Part shown: one piece after another, positions 28,607 to 41,581 of the stretch
Numbering within the stretch: the first letter of the stretch is position 1
Layout of the letters: each line of letters opens with the position of its first letter
Assembly: GCF_036898825.1 (NCBI RefSeq)
Contig: NZ_JARUND010000001.1
Coordinates: 2,790,001 to 2,854,000, forward strand
Origin: Streptomyces sp. B21-083
GTDB lineage: Bacteria > Actinomycetota > Actinomycetes > Streptomycetales > Streptomycetaceae
Direction: 5' to 3'
Length of the DNA stretch: 64,000 nt
Translations under genes and position numbers: made by a program
Notes under the pieces: model-generated
What the model was told of the DNA's origin: nothing
What the model saw: the letters and a program-made list of their open reading frames with translations, nothing else
The model's database searches: none

Positions 28607-29182
28607 TTAATGATCCTTGTGAACGGCACGCGCGCGTGCGGCACGCCACTCGGGCGCGAGTACCGACCAGATCTCGGTGTCCGCGCGGACACCCCGGTGC
28701 GGGTAGTTCTCCCGCAGCAGGGCCTCACGGCTCATGCCCAGCCGTCGCGCCACGTTGATGCTCGCTTCGTTGACGGAGGACGCGTGCCACTCCACCCGGT
28801 GCATGCCGCGTACGTCGATCGCCCAGTCGATGAGGACACGCATCGCGCGCGTGATCAGTCCGCGTCCGGTGCCGGCCGGTTCCAGCCAGCAGCCGACCTC
28901 GCAGTTGCCGTGCTCCGCGCTGAAGTTGAGGAACAGCACCCCGCCGACGAGCCGGCCGTCCAGCCAGATCCCGTGCAGCGACCCGGTGTCGGCGGCGCGC
29001 TGGTCGGCGTACCGCTGGAGCTGTTCCCGCGCGGAGTCGAGGTCCGTGGACTTCATGCCGAAGGGAATGTGCCGGGTGATGAAGTCCCGCCCCCGGTCGA
29101 GGTGCGCGAGGAACTCCTCGGCGTGCCAGGGCTCCAGGGGTCTCAGTTCCGCGCCGTCGTCACCCAGGGATATCGCGTACAT
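28607..29182 (-). CDS. GNAT N-acetyltransferase (RimJ/RimL-like)
   Basis: A 191-residue acetyltransferase of the ribosomal-protein/small-molecule GNAT group: LRPLEPWHAEEFLAHLD at the N-terminus, a central GGVLFLNFSAEHGNCEVGCW and acetyl-CoA-binding region AGTGRGLITRAMRVL, then HRVEWHASSVNEASINVARRLG. The acceptor is unknown. The ATG at 29182 lies inside the end of the upstream MMPL gene (23-nt overlap) and has AAGGAG at about 9 nt, suggesting translational coupling. Confidence 0.85.
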   Translation of the reverse strand: MYAISLGDDGAELRPLEPWHAEEFLAHLDRGRDFITRHIPFGMKSTDLDSAREQLQRYADQRAADTGSLHGIWLDGRLVGGVLFLNFSAEHGNCEVGCWLEPAGTGRGLITRAMRVLIDWAIDVRGMHRVEWHASSVNEASINVARRLGMSREALLRENYPHRGVRADTEIWSVLAPEWRAARARAVHKDH

Positions 29183-31445
29183 CCTGCGGTCGCTCCTTCA
29201 CCAGTGCGTCCATCACGTTCATGACGTCCACGTCGAGTACGTCCGGAATGCTCGCACGGGCGCCCTCCCCCACGCCCGGCATTTGCGCGGCGGCGGCGCG
29301 GCACTCAGGGGGCTCGATGCTGATGCGCGGCAGCCGTCTGTCCAGCCAGCGTGGCAGCCACCAGTTGGCGCCGCCGAGCAGATGCATCAGCGCGGGCACC
29401 AGGAGCGTACGCAGGACGAAGGCGTCGAGGGCGACGGCGGCGGCCAGGGCGATGCCGAACATGGCGATCACCCGGTCGCCGCTCAGCACGAACGCGAGGA
29501 AGACGGAGATCATGATGACCGCCGCGGAGTTGATCACACGGCTGGTCTCGGCGAGGCCGACCCGGACGGCCCGCCGGTTGTCGCCGGTCTCCAGCCACTC
29601 CTCGTACATCCGGCTGACCAGGAAGACCTGGTAGTCCATGGAGAGCCCGAAGAGGACCGAGACCATGATGACCGGGAGGAACGGCTCGATCGGGCCGGCG
29701 CTGCCGAGGCCCAGGAGTTCGCTCCCCCAGCCCCACTGGAAGATCGCGACGACGACCCCGAACGCGGAGGCGACGGCGGCGACGTTCATCACGGCGGCCT
29801 TGAGCGGGATCCCGATCGACCGGAACGCGAGCAGGAGCAGCAGACAGCCCAGGCCGATCACGACACCGACGAACAGCGGCAGCTTGCCGATGATCACATC
29901 CGCGAAGTCGTCATAGCTCGCCGTGACCCCGCCGACGTACAGGTCGAGCGACGTGCCGGTCTCCGCGCGCGGGAGCACCCTCTCGCGCAGCCGCTCCACC
30001 AGGTCACTGGTCCGCGCGGACTGCGGGGAGGACTCCGGTACGACGGTGAGGTACCCGGTGGAGCCGTCGGCGCTGTAGGTCACCGGCGAGGACGACGCGA
30101 CGCCCTCGGTGGTCCGGAGAGTCGCGGCGAGGTTGTCGAGGACGAGCTTGTCCTCGGCGTCGGAGACGGGCGTGACGAGGGTGAGCGGGCCGTTGACGCC
30201 GGGGCCGAAACCGTCGGCGAGAAGGTCGTAGGCCTGGCGTGTGGTCGTCGTCTTCGGGTTGTTGCCCTGGTCGGAGGTGCCGAGGTGCAGCGAGAGGGTG
30301 GGCAGGGCGAGCAGTGCGATGACGACCAGGGCGCCGGCGCCGAGCACCTTGGGGTGGCGTTCGACGAACGCGGACCAGCGGGCGGCGAACCCGGTGGGCA
30401 GCTCCGGCTCGGGCCCGTGCTCGGCCAGCCTGCGCCGCTCGCGCCGGCTCAGGGCGCGCGGCCCGATGAACGACAGCAGGGCGGGGAGCAGGGTCACGGA
30501 GGCCGCCACGGTCAGGACCACCGTCAGGGAGGCCGCGACGGCGACCCCGTTGAGGAAGCCGAGGCGCAGGATCAGCATCCCCAGCAGGGCGATGCAAACG
30601 GTCGCACCCGCGAAGACGACGGCCCGTCCCGTGGTCGTGACGGCGTTGACGGCGGCCTCGGTGACCGGCAGACCGCGCTTCAGACCGCGCCGGTGTCTGG
30701 TGACGATGAACAGGGCGTAGTCGATGCCCACGCCGAGCCCGACCAGCATGCCGAGCATGGGTGCGAAGTCGGCGACGGTCATCGCGTGCCCGAGGAGCAC
30801 GATCCCGGCGTACGCCGTCCCGACGCTCACCAGGGCGGTGGCGATGGGCAGCATGGAGGCCGCGAGCGAGCCGAAGGCGAGGAACAGCACGACGGCCGCG
30901 ACGATCACCCCGACGGTTTCGGCGAGGTGGCCGCCGGACGACTCGGTGAGCGCGATGGCGCCGCCGCCCAGCTCCACCTGGAGCCCGTCGACCCGCGCCG
31001 CCTCGGCCGCGTCGACGACGGGCCGGGCCTCGCCCGTGCCGATGTCCTCGGCGGACCTGTCGAAGGTGACGGTGGCGTACGCCGTACGCCCGTCGCCGCT
31101 GATCCGACCGCTGCCGCCGCCTTCGTAGGGGCTGACGACCGAGGCCACGCCGGGGAGGTCGGCGATGCGGTCCAGGGTGCGGGTCATCGTCTGCTCGACG
31201 TCGGCGGCGCGGACCGTGCCGGACCCCGTGCGCCAGACGACGGTGTCGGTGTCACCACCGAGCCCGGGGAAACCTTTCTCCAGGAGCTGGGTGGCGCGGC
31301 CCGACTCGGTGCCGGGGGCCTCGTAGTCGTTCGAGTACGCCGAGCCCATGACAGCGGCGGCGGCGGTGACACAGGCGAAGGCGGCGAGCCAGATCAGAAC
31401 GACGACCAGGCGGTGCCTGACACACCAGCGTGCGAGGACTGCCAC
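29160..31445 (-). CDS. MMPL/RND family transporter
   Basis: A 761-residue inner-membrane transporter with two repeats, each one helix, a large external domain and five helices. The first MMPL domain includes GSAYSNDYEAPGTESGRAT and VGLGVGIDYALFIVTRHR, the second FGLSMDYQVFLVSRMYEEW; the Asp-Tyr pairs in the central helices are the proton-relay residues. Actinobacterial members export lipids or hydrophobic metabolites. The GTG at 31445 gives VAVLARWCVRHRL with GGAG upstream. It overlaps the downstream GNAT gene by 23 nt. The AT-richer 209-nt region upstream to 31654 should hold the promoter. Confidence 0.9.
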   Translation of the reverse strand: MAVLARWCVRHRLVVVLIWLAAFACVTAAAAVMGSAYSNDYEAPGTESGRATQLLEKGFPGLGGDTDTVVWRTGSGTVRAADVEQTMTRTLDRIADLPGVASVVSPYEGGGSGRISGDGRTAYATVTFDRSAEDIGTGEARPVVDAAEAARVDGLQVELGGGAIALTESSGGHLAETVGVIVAAVVLFLAFGSLAASMLPIATALVSVGTAYAGIVLLGHAMTVADFAPMLGMLVGLGVGIDYALFIVTRHRRGLKRGLPVTEAAVNAVTTTGRAVVFAGATVCIALLGMLILRLGFLNGVAVAASLTVVLTVAASVTLLPALLSFIGPRALSRRERRRLAEHGPEPELPTGFAARWSAFVERHPKVLGAGALVVIALLALPTLSLHLGTSDQGNNPKTTTTRQAYDLLADGFGPGVNGPLTLVTPVSDAEDKLVLDNLAATLRTTEGVASSSPVTYSADGSTGYLTVVPESSPQSARTSDLVERLRERVLPRAETGTSLDLYVGGVTASYDDFADVIIGKLPLFVGVVIGLGCLLLLLAFRSIGIPLKAAVMNVAAVASAFGVVVAIFQWGWGSELLGLGSAGPIEPFLPVIMVSVLFGLSMDYQVFLVSRMYEEWLETGDNRRAVRVGLAETSRVINSAAVIMISVFLAFVLSGDRVIAMFGIALAAAVALDAFVLRTLLVPALMHLLGGANWWLPRWLDRRLPRISIEPPECRAAAAQMPGVGEGARASIPDVLDVDVMNVMDALVKERPQDVRDIPG

Positions 31446-31654
31446 AGACGTGCTCCCTGGATGGCATATGGATCTTTGACCGGGAACAGTCGTGAATGAA
31501 CAGAACGGCCCGCAAAGAAATAGGGAAGGCAAGAAACAACGAAAGCGAGATGCCGAACCACTGTTACAGGCGTCGGTGATCGTTTGAGCCGTTAGTGCCC
31601 TTACTCACAAGAATGCGAGTCACATCACAGGACAATCACATGAGCTTTGTCGCC

Positions 31655-31948
31655 TCAGTCAAACTGGTCACCGAGCGCCATCACCATCACGCCGATGATC
31701 AGCAGCCACAGGGCCCGCCGGGTGCGCCCCCGCGCCCCGAGCACCGACGCGAGCGCGCAGACGGCCGCACCGAAGGCGTAGGCGCCGGGTACGAGGACGG
31801 GCGCGGAGCCCGTGAGCCGGAGCGTCGAGGCCGCGAGCCCCACGAGGGCCAGCAGTGCTCCGGTCCCGGTCGCCGTCCAGCGGGCGCGCCGCGCGTCTTC
31901 GTACTCCTCCTCGTGCTCCTCCGGGTTCTCACCCGCGTTCTCATCCAT
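31655..31948 (-). CDS. Small three-segment membrane protein, function unknown
   Basis: A 97-residue protein with a Glu-rich N-terminus (MDENAGENPEEHEEEYED) and three hydrophobic segments (TGALLALVGLAASTLRL, VPGAYAFGAAVCALASVLG, ALWLLIIGVMVMALG). It resembles DUF3017-like actinobacterial proteins, but I am not sure. It stands alone upstream of the MMPL gene on the same strand, 209 nt away. Confidence 0.65.
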   Translation of the reverse strand: MDENAGENPEEHEEEYEDARRARWTATGTGALLALVGLAASTLRLTGSAPVLVPGAYAFGAAVCALASVLGARGRTRRALWLLIIGVMVMALGDQFD

Positions 31949-32141
31949 GGCGCGGGAGCGTACCCCGCCCTGCCGAGAATTCGGATGCGGACGCCGGATG
32001 CCCACTGCTAGCGTCCGGCTGTCGACTGTCCGTATCCGGCTTTGCGCCGCCTCCCCGAGCAGGTGCGTTGTTTGAAGGTCCGTCCGAGCTCCGACGTCTT
32101 CCGTTCTTTCTCGTCACAGAACCCGAGGAGCCCGTTCACCC

Positions 32142-32954
32142 ATGTCCGACATCACATCCAGGACCTCGAACGACCGTCCCGACCCGCTCGCTGAGCGGCT
32201 GAACCACCCCCGCTACCCGCGCAGCGGCCGGTACGACGCCCGCTGGACCATCGACAACCAGATGGGCCCGCACGCCCTGTGGCTGCTGGAGTGGCTGGCC
32301 CCCGCACTCGGCCTCGACACCCTCCCGCCCGGCGCCCGGGTGCTCGACCTGGGCTGCGGCAAGGCCATGACGTCGGTCTTCCTCGCCAGGGAGTACGACG
32401 TCCAGGTCACCGCCGCCGACCTGTGGATCGAGCCCGGCAAGAACGCGCGCCGCATCGCCGAGGCGGGCGTCGCCGACCGGGTACTGCCCGTGTACGCCGA
32501 GGCGCACCGACTGCCCTTCGGCGACGGGTCGTTCGACGCGATCGTGAGCATCGACGCGTATCAGTACTTCGGCACGAACGACCTGTATCTGCCGAGCCTC
32601 ACCCGGCTGCTGAAGCCTGGCGGGCGGATCGGTGTCGTCATGCCGGCGCTGAGCGAGGAGCCGGAGGGCGTGGAACCGCCGGAGCACCTGAAGCCGTTCT
32701 GGGACCCGGAGTTCTGGGCGTTCCACTCCGCCGACTGGTGGCGGCGTCAGTGGACACGCAGCGGAGCCGTGACGGTGGAGGCCGCCGACTGGCTGCCGGA
32801 CGGCTGGCGCGACTGGCTGCTGTGGAGCGAGGTCTGCGCCGAGGAGAGCACCGAGGAGTTCATGGCGGGCATGGCCCGCGACCAGGTCGAGCTGATGCGC
32901 GCCGACCAGGGCCGGTCCCTGGGCTTCGTACGGGTCGTGGGACGCCGTACGTGA
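32142..32954 (+). CDS. Class I SAM-dependent methyltransferase
   Basis: A 270-residue cytoplasmic methyltransferase. The SAM-binding motif I is ARVLDLGCGKAMTSVFLA, followed by the acidic motif II end TAADLW, the post-motif RLPFGDGSFDAIVSIDAY and RLLKPGGRIGVVMP. The Trp-rich region FWDPEFWAFHSADWWRRQW may shape the substrate pocket; the substrate is unknown. GAGGAG lies about 12 nt before the ATG. It is convergent with gatB across a strong terminator. Confidence 0.85.
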   Translation: MSDITSRTSNDRPDPLAERLNHPRYPRSGRYDARWTIDNQMGPHALWLLEWLAPALGLDTLPPGARVLDLGCGKAMTSVFLAREYDVQVTAADLWIEPGKNARRIAEAGVADRVLPVYAEAHRLPFGDGSFDAIVSIDAYQYFGTNDLYLPSLTRLLKPGGRIGVVMPALSEEPEGVEPPEHLKPFWDPEFWAFHSADWWRRQWTRSGAVTVEAADWLPDGWRDWLLWSEVCAEESTEEFMAGMARDQVELMRADQGRSLGFVRVVGRRT

Positions 32955-32978
32955 CGGCGGGGACGTAGCGGTACAGCG

Positions 32979-33014
32979 CTGAGGGGCGCATCGGGTTTCC
33001 GATGCGCCCCTCAG
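32979..33014. terminator. Bidirectional terminator between the methyltransferase and gatB
   Basis: A perfect 16-bp stem (CTGAGGGGCGCATCGG and its complement) with a 4-nt GTTT loop lies 24 nt after the methyltransferase stop and 18 nt after the gatB stop on the opposite strand. Confidence 0.88.
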
Positions 33015-33032
33015 TCACTGCCACTGCTTGCC

Positions 33033-34553
33033 TCAGCCCTCGCTGACGCCCAACTGCTCAAGGATCAGTTCCTTGACGCGGGCCGCGTCGGCCTGGCCAC
33101 GGGTCGCCTTCATGACCGCGCCGACCAGGGCGCCGACCGCGGCCACCTTGCCGCCGCGGATCTTGTCGGCGATGCCCGGGTTGCCGGCGATGGCGTCCTG
33201 GACGGCCGTGTTGAGCGCGCCGTCGTCGGAGACGACCTTCAGACCGCGCTTCTCGACGACCTCGTCCGGGGAGCCCTCGCCCGCGAGGACGCCCTCGATG
33301 ACCTGACGGGCCAGCTTGTCGTTCAGGTCGCCGGAGGTGACCAGCGCGGCGACCCGGGCGACCTGCTCGGACGTGATGGCCAGTGCGTCGAGCGGGGTGC
33401 CCGACTCGTTGGCGCTGCGCGCGAGTTCACCCATCCACCACTTGCGGGCGGAGGCCGCGTCGGCACCGGCGTCGATGGTGCTGACGATGAGGTCGATGGC
33501 CCCGGCGTTGAGCATCGACTGCATGTCGGTCGCCGTGACGCCCCACTCGGCGAGGAGCCGGTTGCGGCGGGCCAGCGGCAGTTCGGGCAGTCCGGCGCGG
33601 ATCTCCTCGACCCACTCGCGGGAGGGGGCCACCGGCACCAGGTCCGGCTCGGGGAAGTACCGGTAGTCCTCGGCCTCCTCCTTCACGCGGCCCGAGGTCG
33701 TCGACCCGGTGTCCTCGTGGAAGTGCCGGGTCTCCTGGATGATCGTCCCGCCCGCGTTCAGTACGGCGGCGTGCCGCTGGATCTCGAAACGGGCGGCACG
33801 CTCCACGGAACGCAGCGAGTTGACGTTCTTCGTCTCGCTCCGGGTGCCGAACTTCTCACGGCCGTGCGGGCGCAGCGACAGGTTCACGTCGCAGCGCATC
33901 TGGCCCTGCTCCATGCGGGCTTCCGAGACACCGAGCGCCTTGATGAGTTCGCGCAGCTCGGCGACGTACGCCTTGGCGACCTCGGGAGCGCGCTCACCGG
34001 CGCCCTCGATCGGCTTGGTGACGATCTCGATGAGGGGGATGCCGGCGCGGTTGTAGTCGAGGAGCGAGTGCGAGGCGCCGTGGATACGGCCCGTCGCGCC
34101 ACCGACGTGCAGCGACTTGCCGGTGTCCTCCTCCATGTGGGCGCGTTCGATCTCCACCCGGAAGGTCTCGCCGTCCTCCAGCTGGACGTCGAGGTAGCCG
34201 TTGAAGGCGATCGGCTCGTCGTACTGGGAGGTCTGGAAGTTCTTCGGCATGTCCGGATAGAAGTAGTTCTTCCGGGCGAAGCGGCACCACTCGGCGATCT
34301 CGCAGTGCAGCGCGAGACCGATCCTGATGGCGGACTCGATGCCGATCGCGTTGACGACCGGAAGCGCGCCGGGCATGCCGAGGCAGGTGGGGCAGGTCTG
34401 CGAGTTGGGCTCGGCGCCCAGCTCGGTCGAACAGCCGCAGAACATCTTGGTCCTGGTGCCGAGTTCGACATGGACTTCGAGGCCCATGACAGGGTCGTAC
34501 GACGCCAACGCGTTCTCGTACGACACCAGTTCGATGTCGGTCGTGGTGGTCAC
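33033..34553 (-). CDS. gatB: Aspartyl/glutamyl-tRNA(Asn/Gln) amidotransferase subunit B
   Basis: The tRNA-binding and kinase subunit of GatCAB, which phosphorylates the side chain of misacylated Glu-tRNA(Gln) or Asp-tRNA(Asn) and amidates it with ammonia from GatA. The 506-residue protein has the signature [19 protein letters not shown], a Cys-rich segment [15 protein letters not shown], the [13 protein letters not shown] loop, [14 protein letters not shown] residues ([13 protein letters not shown]) and a C-terminal YqeY-like domain. The GTG at 34553 has GAGGGAAG upstream. It is last of four genes after gatC, gatA and an 80-residue protein. Confidence 0.97.
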   Translation of the reverse strand: MTTTTDIELVSYENALASYDPVMGLEVHVELGTRTKMFCGCSTELGAEPNSQTCPTCLGMPGALPVVNAIGIESAIRIGLALHCEIAEWCRFARKNYFYPDMPKNFQTSQYDEPIAFNGYLDVQLEDGETFRVEIERAHMEEDTGKSLHVGGATGRIHGASHSLLDYNRAGIPLIEIVTKPIEGAGERAPEVAKAYVAELRELIKALGVSEARMEQGQMRCDVNLSLRPHGREKFGTRSETKNVNSLRSVERAARFEIQRHAAVLNAGGTIIQETRHFHEDTGSTTSGRVKEEAEDYRYFPEPDLVPVAPSREWVEEIRAGLPELPLARRNRLLAEWGVTATDMQSMLNAGAIDLIVSTIDAGADAASARKWWMGELARSANESGTPLDALAITSEQVARVAALVTSGDLNDKLARQVIEGVLAGEGSPDEVVEKRGLKVVSDDGALNTAVQDAIAGNPGIADKIRGGKVAAVGALVGAVMKATRGQADAARVKELILEQLGVSEG

Positions 34554-34569
34554 GGTGAAAACTTCCCTC

Positions 34570-34812
34570 TCAGCCCAGCAGGACGTCGTCGTCGCCCAGC
34601 CGCTTCAGCTCGCGGTAGAGGATGGCGAGGCCGGTGACGATGGCGGCGGCGGACACGGCCGCGTCGATGAGGCGCAGCGTGTCGCTCTCCGAGCGGGCCT
34701 TCTTGGCCTGCTTGGCGACGCTGACGGCACCGAACGCGGTGGTCGCGATGGACAGGTACGTGCCGGACTTGGACTTCTTGAAGCCCTTGGCCTTCGAAAG
34801 AGCCTTGCTCAC
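34570..34812 (-). CDS. 80-residue small protein embedded between gatA and gatB
   Basis: Begins [20 protein letters not shown] and is strongly basic at the N-terminus, with a hydrophobic stretch [19 protein letters not shown] near the C-terminus and an acidic end (GDDDVLLG). Its GTG overlaps the gatA stop as GTGA, so translation is probably coupled to gatA; gatB starts 16 nt later. GAGGAG lies upstream within gatA. Function unknown. Its fixed place inside an operon for tRNA amidation suggests it is made in proportion to GatCAB, perhaps as a membrane-linked partner; that is speculative. Confidence 0.75.
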   Translation of the reverse strand: MSKALSKAKGFKKSKSGTYLSIATTAFGAVSVAKQAKKARSESDTLRLIDAAVSAAAIVTGLAILYRELKRLGDDDVLLG

Positions 34813-36314
34813 AGCGACGGAGCCTCCTCTAGCAGCGGGTGCCCCCACTTTTCCACGAAGGCGGCCTCGACGGCGGCGCCGACCTTGTAAAGACGGTCGT
34901 CCTTCAGCGCCGGGGCGATGATCTGGAGCCCGACCGGCAGCCCGTCCTCCGGCGCGAGACCGCAGGGCAGGGACATGGCCGAGTTGCCGGCCAGGTTGGT
35001 CGGGATGGTGCAGAGGTCCGCGAGGTACATCGCCATCGGGTCGTCGGCGCGCTCGCCGATCGGGAAGGCGGTGGTGGGCGTCGTCGGGGAGACGATCACG
35101 TCCACCGACTCGAACGCCTTCTCGAAGTCGCGGGTGATGAGCGTACGGACCTTCTGGGCGCTGCCGTAGTACGCGTCGTAGTAGCCGGAGCTGAGCGCGT
35201 ACGTGCCGAGCATGATGCGGCGCTTGACCTCGGGGCCGAAGCCCTCCGCGCGGGTCAGCGAGGTGACCTCCTCGGCGGAGTGCGTGCCGTCGTCACCGCT
35301 GCGCAGGCCGTAGCGGAGCCCGTCGAAGCGGGCGAGGTTGGACGAGCACTCGCTCGGCGCGATCAGGTAGTACGCGGACAGCGCCAGGTCGAAGGACGGA
35401 CAGTCCAGCTCGACGATCTCGGCGCCCAGTTCCTCCAGCAGGGCGACGGACTCGTCGAAGCGCTGGATGACGCCGGCCTGGTAGCCCTCGCCGCGGAACT
35501 GCTTGACGACGCCGACGCGCATGCCCTCGACGCTGCCGTTGCGGGCGGCCTCGACGACCGGCGGGACCGGCGCGTCGATCGAGGTCGAGTCGAGCGGGTC
35601 GTGCCCGGCGATGACCTCGTGGAGGAGCGCGGCGTCCAGGACCGTACGGGCGCAGGGGCCGCCCTGGTCGAGGGAGGACGAGAACGCGACCATGCCGTAC
35701 CGCGAGACGGCCCCGTACGTCGGCTTGACGCCGACCGTGCCGGTGACGGAGGCGGGCTGGCGGATGGAACCGCCGGTGTCCGTACCGATGGCCAGCGGCG
35801 CCTGGAACGAGGCGAGGGCGGCGGAGGAACCGCCACCGGAGCCACCGGGGATGCGGGTGAGGTCCCACGGGTTGCCCGTCGGCCCGTACGCGCTGTTCTC
35901 GGTGCTGGACCCCATGGCGAACTCGTCCATGTTGGTCTTGCCGAGGATGACGACGTCGGCGGCCTTCAGCCGCTTGGTGACCGTCGCGTCGTACGGCGGG
36001 ATCCACCCTTCGAGCATCTTGGACCCGACGGTGGTCGGAATCCCCTCGGTGGTGAAGATGTCCTTGAGCGCCAGGGGTACGCCGGCCAGCGGGCCCAGCG
36101 TCTCCCCGCGCTCGCGCTTGGCGTCGACGGCACGGGCCTGGGCGAGGGCGCCCTCCCGGTCGACGTGCAGGAAGGCGTGCACCTTCTCGTCGACGGCCTC
36201 GATCCGGGCCAGGTGGGCCTCGGTGACCTGGACGGCGGTGAGCTCGCCGGAAGCGATCTTCGCGGCGGTCTCGGCGGCGGTGAGCCGGATGATGTTGACG
36301 TTGATGTCCGTCAT
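34809..36314 (-). CDS. gatA: Aspartyl/glutamyl-tRNA(Asn/Gln) amidotransferase subunit A
   Basis: Glutaminase subunit of GatCAB, releasing ammonia for transamidation. The 501-residue protein belongs to the amidase-signature family. The Ser-cisSer-Lys triad is visible as Lys in [10 protein letters not shown], the serines in [14 protein letters not shown] and [14 protein letters not shown]. The ATG at 36314 follows GGGAGGACT at a suitable distance and lies 5 nt after the gatC stop. Confidence 0.97.
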   Translation of the reverse strand: MTDINVNIIRLTAAETAAKIASGELTAVQVTEAHLARIEAVDEKVHAFLHVDREGALAQARAVDAKRERGETLGPLAGVPLALKDIFTTEGIPTTVGSKMLEGWIPPYDATVTKRLKAADVVILGKTNMDEFAMGSSTENSAYGPTGNPWDLTRIPGGSGGGSSAALASFQAPLAIGTDTGGSIRQPASVTGTVGVKPTYGAVSRYGMVAFSSSLDQGGPCARTVLDAALLHEVIAGHDPLDSTSIDAPVPPVVEAARNGSVEGMRVGVVKQFRGEGYQAGVIQRFDESVALLEELGAEIVELDCPSFDLALSAYYLIAPSECSSNLARFDGLRYGLRSGDDGTHSAEEVTSLTRAEGFGPEVKRRIMLGTYALSSGYYDAYYGSAQKVRTLITRDFEKAFESVDVIVSPTTPTTAFPIGERADDPMAMYLADLCTIPTNLAGNSAMSLPCGLAPEDGLPVGLQIIAPALKDDRLYKVGAAVEAAFVEKWGHPLLEEAPSL

Positions 36315-36319
36315 GGTGA

Positions 36320-36616
36320 TTAGTCCTCCCCCAGGATCTGCGGCACCTTGAAACGCTGCTGCTCCTGGGCGGGGGCGCCGGAGAGCGCCTGCGCGGGGGT
36401 GAGCGACGGACGGACCTCGTCCGCGCGCATGACGTTCGTCAGCGGCAGCGGGTGCGAGGTCGGCGGTACGTCTTGGTCGGCGACCTCGCTGACGCGGGCG
36501 ACCGCGCCGATGATGTCGTCGAGCTGGCCTGCGAAGTGGTCGAGCTCTTCGCCCTTCAGCTCCAGACGCGCCAGCCGTGCGAGGTGGGCGACCTCCTCGC
36601 GCGTGATGCCAGGCAT
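36320..36616 (-). CDS. gatC: Aspartyl/glutamyl-tRNA(Asn/Gln) amidotransferase subunit C
   Basis: The small scaffold subunit of GatCAB that wraps between GatA and GatB. The 98-residue protein starts [20 protein letters not shown] and contains the family's [21 protein letters not shown] tail in two parts. It is first gene of the gatC-gatA-small-gatB operon. The 180-nt region upstream contains a TAGGAT -10-like box at 36659-36664 without a clear -35. Confidence 0.96.
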   Translation of the reverse strand: MPGITREEVAHLARLARLELKGEELDHFAGQLDDIIGAVARVSEVADQDVPPTSHPLPLTNVMRADEVRPSLTPAQALSGAPAQEQQRFKVPQILGED

Positions 36617-36796
36617 GCAGCGATCCTCTGGGTGAGTGCGGTGTGGGTTTTGGCCCCAATCCTAGGGGGCAAGGGAGACACCCGGCGCACGGGTTTGCCT
36701 CACCACACCTGAGGCCACCGACGGCGGGAGCCCCCCACAGGCGACGCCGGCCTTTCAACGGGCGGTAAACGGGCGGTGTGCGGGTGGGAGATCTCC

Positions 36797-39151
36797 CTAA
36801 GATTCCGCGGCCGGCAGAGCCGCCCGCGGCCGCTGCCACCCACGGGTCCCCCGCGCCAGCAGCCACGCCGTGGCCTCCTCCGGAGGCATCGCGGCGGCGA
36901 CGAGCCACCCCTGCACCGCGTCACACCCCATGTCCCGCAACCGCTCCCACGTCTCGTCGTCCTCCACACCTTCGGCGACCACGAGCAGTCCCAGGGAATG
37001 CGCGAGATCCACCGTGCACCGCACGATCTCCGAGTCCTCCGTGTCCACCGCCAGCCGTGCGACGAACGACCGGTCGATCTTCAGCTCGCTCACCGGCAGC
37101 CGCCGCAGATGCACCAGGGACGAGTACCCCGTCCCGAAGTCGTCCAGCGACATCTTCACGCCGTGGGCGGTCAGCGCGGCCAGCGTGTCCGCCGCCTTCT
37201 GCGGGTCCTCCAGGAGCACGTGTTCGGTTATCTCCAGCTGGAGCGCCCCCGGCGGGACCCCGTGCCGGGCCAGCCGCGCGGCGACGGAGCCGGCGAAGCC
37301 GGGGGTGTGGACGTCGCGCGGGGACACGTTGACGGCGACCGGGACGAACAGCCCCTGGGAGCGCCACTTGGCGACCTGTTCGAGCGCCGTCTCCAGCACG
37401 TACTCCGTGAGGTGGGGCATCAGCCCCGACGACTCGGCGATCGCTATGAACTCGTCCGGCGGTACCTTCCCGCGCTCCGGGTGCACCCACCGCACCAGCG
37501 CCTCCAGGCCGGCGACCTGCCCGTCGAAGCGCACCTTGGGCTGGTAGTGCAGCTCGACCTCGTGCGCGTCGAGCGCGCGCCGCAGGTCGCCGAGCAGACC
37601 GAGCCGGTCCGGGGTGTTCGAGTCCCGCTTGATCTCGTACACCTCGACGCCCGTGCGGTCCCGTTTCGCCTGGTACATCGCGACGTCAGCGCGCCGCAGC
37701 AGCCCCTCCGCGTCGAGCGCGTGGTCGGGGAAGACGGCGAGACCGGCGCTGGCCTCCAGGACGAGGGTGAGTCCGTCGAGGTCGAGCGGGGAGCCCAGCA
37801 CGGTGACCAGGTTGCGGGCGACGCGGGTGGCCGACGTCGTGGAGTCGACGACCGGCAGTAAGACGGCGAACTCGTCACCGCCGAGCCGTGCTGCCTCCGC
37901 TCCGCGCGGCAGTGCGAGGCGCAGCCGGTCGGCTATCTGGAGAAGGAGACGGTCACCGGCGAGGTGTCCCAGCGTGTCGTTGACGGACCGGAAGCGGTCG
38001 AGGTCTATGAGCATCAACGCGGCCCGCGCGTCGATGCGTTCGGCATCGTCGAGGGCCGTCCAGGTCCGCTCCAGAAGCCACTGTCTGTTGGGCAGCCCGG
38101 TCAACGGGTCGCGCAACTGCTCCTCGGCGCGCGCCCTGGCTATCCACAGGGTGGAGTCGAGGGCGATGAGGGGGATGGCGAACAGCGGCAGCAGGATCGG
38201 CAGGGCGACGGCGACGACGCAGATCAGCGGCGCGATGGCGAGCAATGCGACCGCGACCAGACCCTGTCTGACCAGGGCGGAGCGGGCGGCGGTGGGCAGG
38301 CCGCCGCGCGGGGTGTGCAGATACCAGAGCAGCGTGCGGGTGAGCGCGAGGTAGGTGACCGCGATCAGCATCACCTCGGGCGCCGTGTAGACGCTCCAGG
38401 TCTGCGGGTTCCACGGTGTCTCGACGGACGGGACCCGGCCGAACGCGGCGAGCACCAGCGCGCCGGCGCCGATGCCGAGGATGTCCACCGCGCCGTGCAG
38501 GAGGCCCTGGCGCCAGCGATGGCGCCGGGCGGCACCGACCAGGACGACGACGGTGAGGCTGACCATGCCGGCCGGCACCCAGCCGTACAGCAGGAGTACA
38601 GCGAGGGTGAGGGCGGCGCCGGAGCCGGTGCCGCCCCACCAGCGGGCGCGGCCGAGGGCGACGAGGTGGCCGACGATGACCCCGGTGAGGACGGCGAGGG
38701 CCCAGCCGGCGGCGCCGGAAGGGAAGAGCGCGCTGTGGCCGGTGAAGCCGCGGTAGAAGCCGGCGCCGAGGACGATCCCGGCCGCCGCGACGACCGCCGC
38801 GGGCAGTGCGGGCCAGGACAGCTGCCGTGCGGGGTCGTGGGCATGCAGGTGGGCGACGCGTTCCTCGGCGGTGAGATGGGCCGTCAGGGGGGTCGACACC
38901 CTGCTGTCGGCGACGATGCGCTGTCCGGTGCCGATGCCCGTGCCGCCCGTGCCGCCGATCCTGCTCGACGGCCCGCTCGTCCGTACGCCGACGCCCGCCC
39001 GTTCCAGGAAGCGTGCCGTCCGGCGGGCCTGGCGTGGTTCCCGGCCGGGCTCGGGGCGGCCGGTGAGAAGGGCGGAGCCCCAGCGCCAGGCGCCGGATAT
39101 CCGGCCTCCGCGCAGCCGTGAGGGAGGGGCGGCGCTATCGGTCGGTTCCAT
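36797..39151 (-). CDS. rmdB: Membrane GGDEF-EAL protein with intact phosphodiesterase motifs (RmdB-like)
   Basis: A 784-residue cyclic-di-GMP enzyme. After a disordered N-terminus, six or so membrane helices (about 105-330) lead to a GGDEF domain (motif RLGGDEF near residue 424) and an EAL domain (about 530-770). All EAL catalytic motifs are present: [48 protein letters not shown] and the final Gln in VQGWLVA. The RxxD product-inhibition site is absent before GGDEF. It should act mainly as a phosphodiesterase. The name RmdB is by position and layout as I recall for Streptomyces. The ATG at 39151 has AGGGACGGGA upstream; the real start could be later. Confidence 0.82.
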   Translation of the reverse strand: MEPTDSAAPPSRLRGGRISGAWRWGSALLTGRPEPGREPRQARRTARFLERAGVGVRTSGPSSRIGGTGGTGIGTGQRIVADSRVSTPLTAHLTAEERVAHLHAHDPARQLSWPALPAAVVAAAGIVLGAGFYRGFTGHSALFPSGAAGWALAVLTGVIVGHLVALGRARWWGGTGSGAALTLAVLLLYGWVPAGMVSLTVVVLVGAARRHRWRQGLLHGAVDILGIGAGALVLAAFGRVPSVETPWNPQTWSVYTAPEVMLIAVTYLALTRTLLWYLHTPRGGLPTAARSALVRQGLVAVALLAIAPLICVVAVALPILLPLFAIPLIALDSTLWIARARAEEQLRDPLTGLPNRQWLLERTWTALDDAERIDARAALMLIDLDRFRSVNDTLGHLAGDRLLLQIADRLRLALPRGAEAARLGGDEFAVLLPVVDSTTSATRVARNLVTVLGSPLDLDGLTLVLEASAGLAVFPDHALDAEGLLRRADVAMYQAKRDRTGVEVYEIKRDSNTPDRLGLLGDLRRALDAHEVELHYQPKVRFDGQVAGLEALVRWVHPERGKVPPDEFIAIAESSGLMPHLTEYVLETALEQVAKWRSQGLFVPVAVNVSPRDVHTPGFAGSVAARLARHGVPPGALQLEITEHVLLEDPQKAADTLAALTAHGVKMSLDDFGTGYSSLVHLRRLPVSELKIDRSFVARLAVDTEDSEIVRCTVDLAHSLGLLVVAEGVEDDETWERLRDMGCDAVQGWLVAAAMPPEEATAWLLARGTRGWQRPRAALPAAES

Positions 39152-39370
39152 TCCCGTCCCTCTCACAGCCGGCAGTGCCCACGCCACGCGGTCCGATGTC
39201 CGTCAACCGTCAACGGCACCGCGTCCGAAACCGCATCCGGGCACGGCAGGCGCATACGTCAACAGTAGGCCGCGGAAGGCTTCCACGGGCAGCGGTCGTC
39301 GACGGTTGCCCGAATGCGACACGGGCACCCGTATGCATCTGGTATGCGCCGATCGGGTGGTCTTCAACCC

Positions 39371-41581
<2,211 letters not shown>

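Noticed and set aside
28734..31499. 921-codon plus-strand frame opposite the MMPL gene
   Set aside because: Antisense shadow of the transporter; composition is Gly/Asp/Arg/Gln-rich with no domain.
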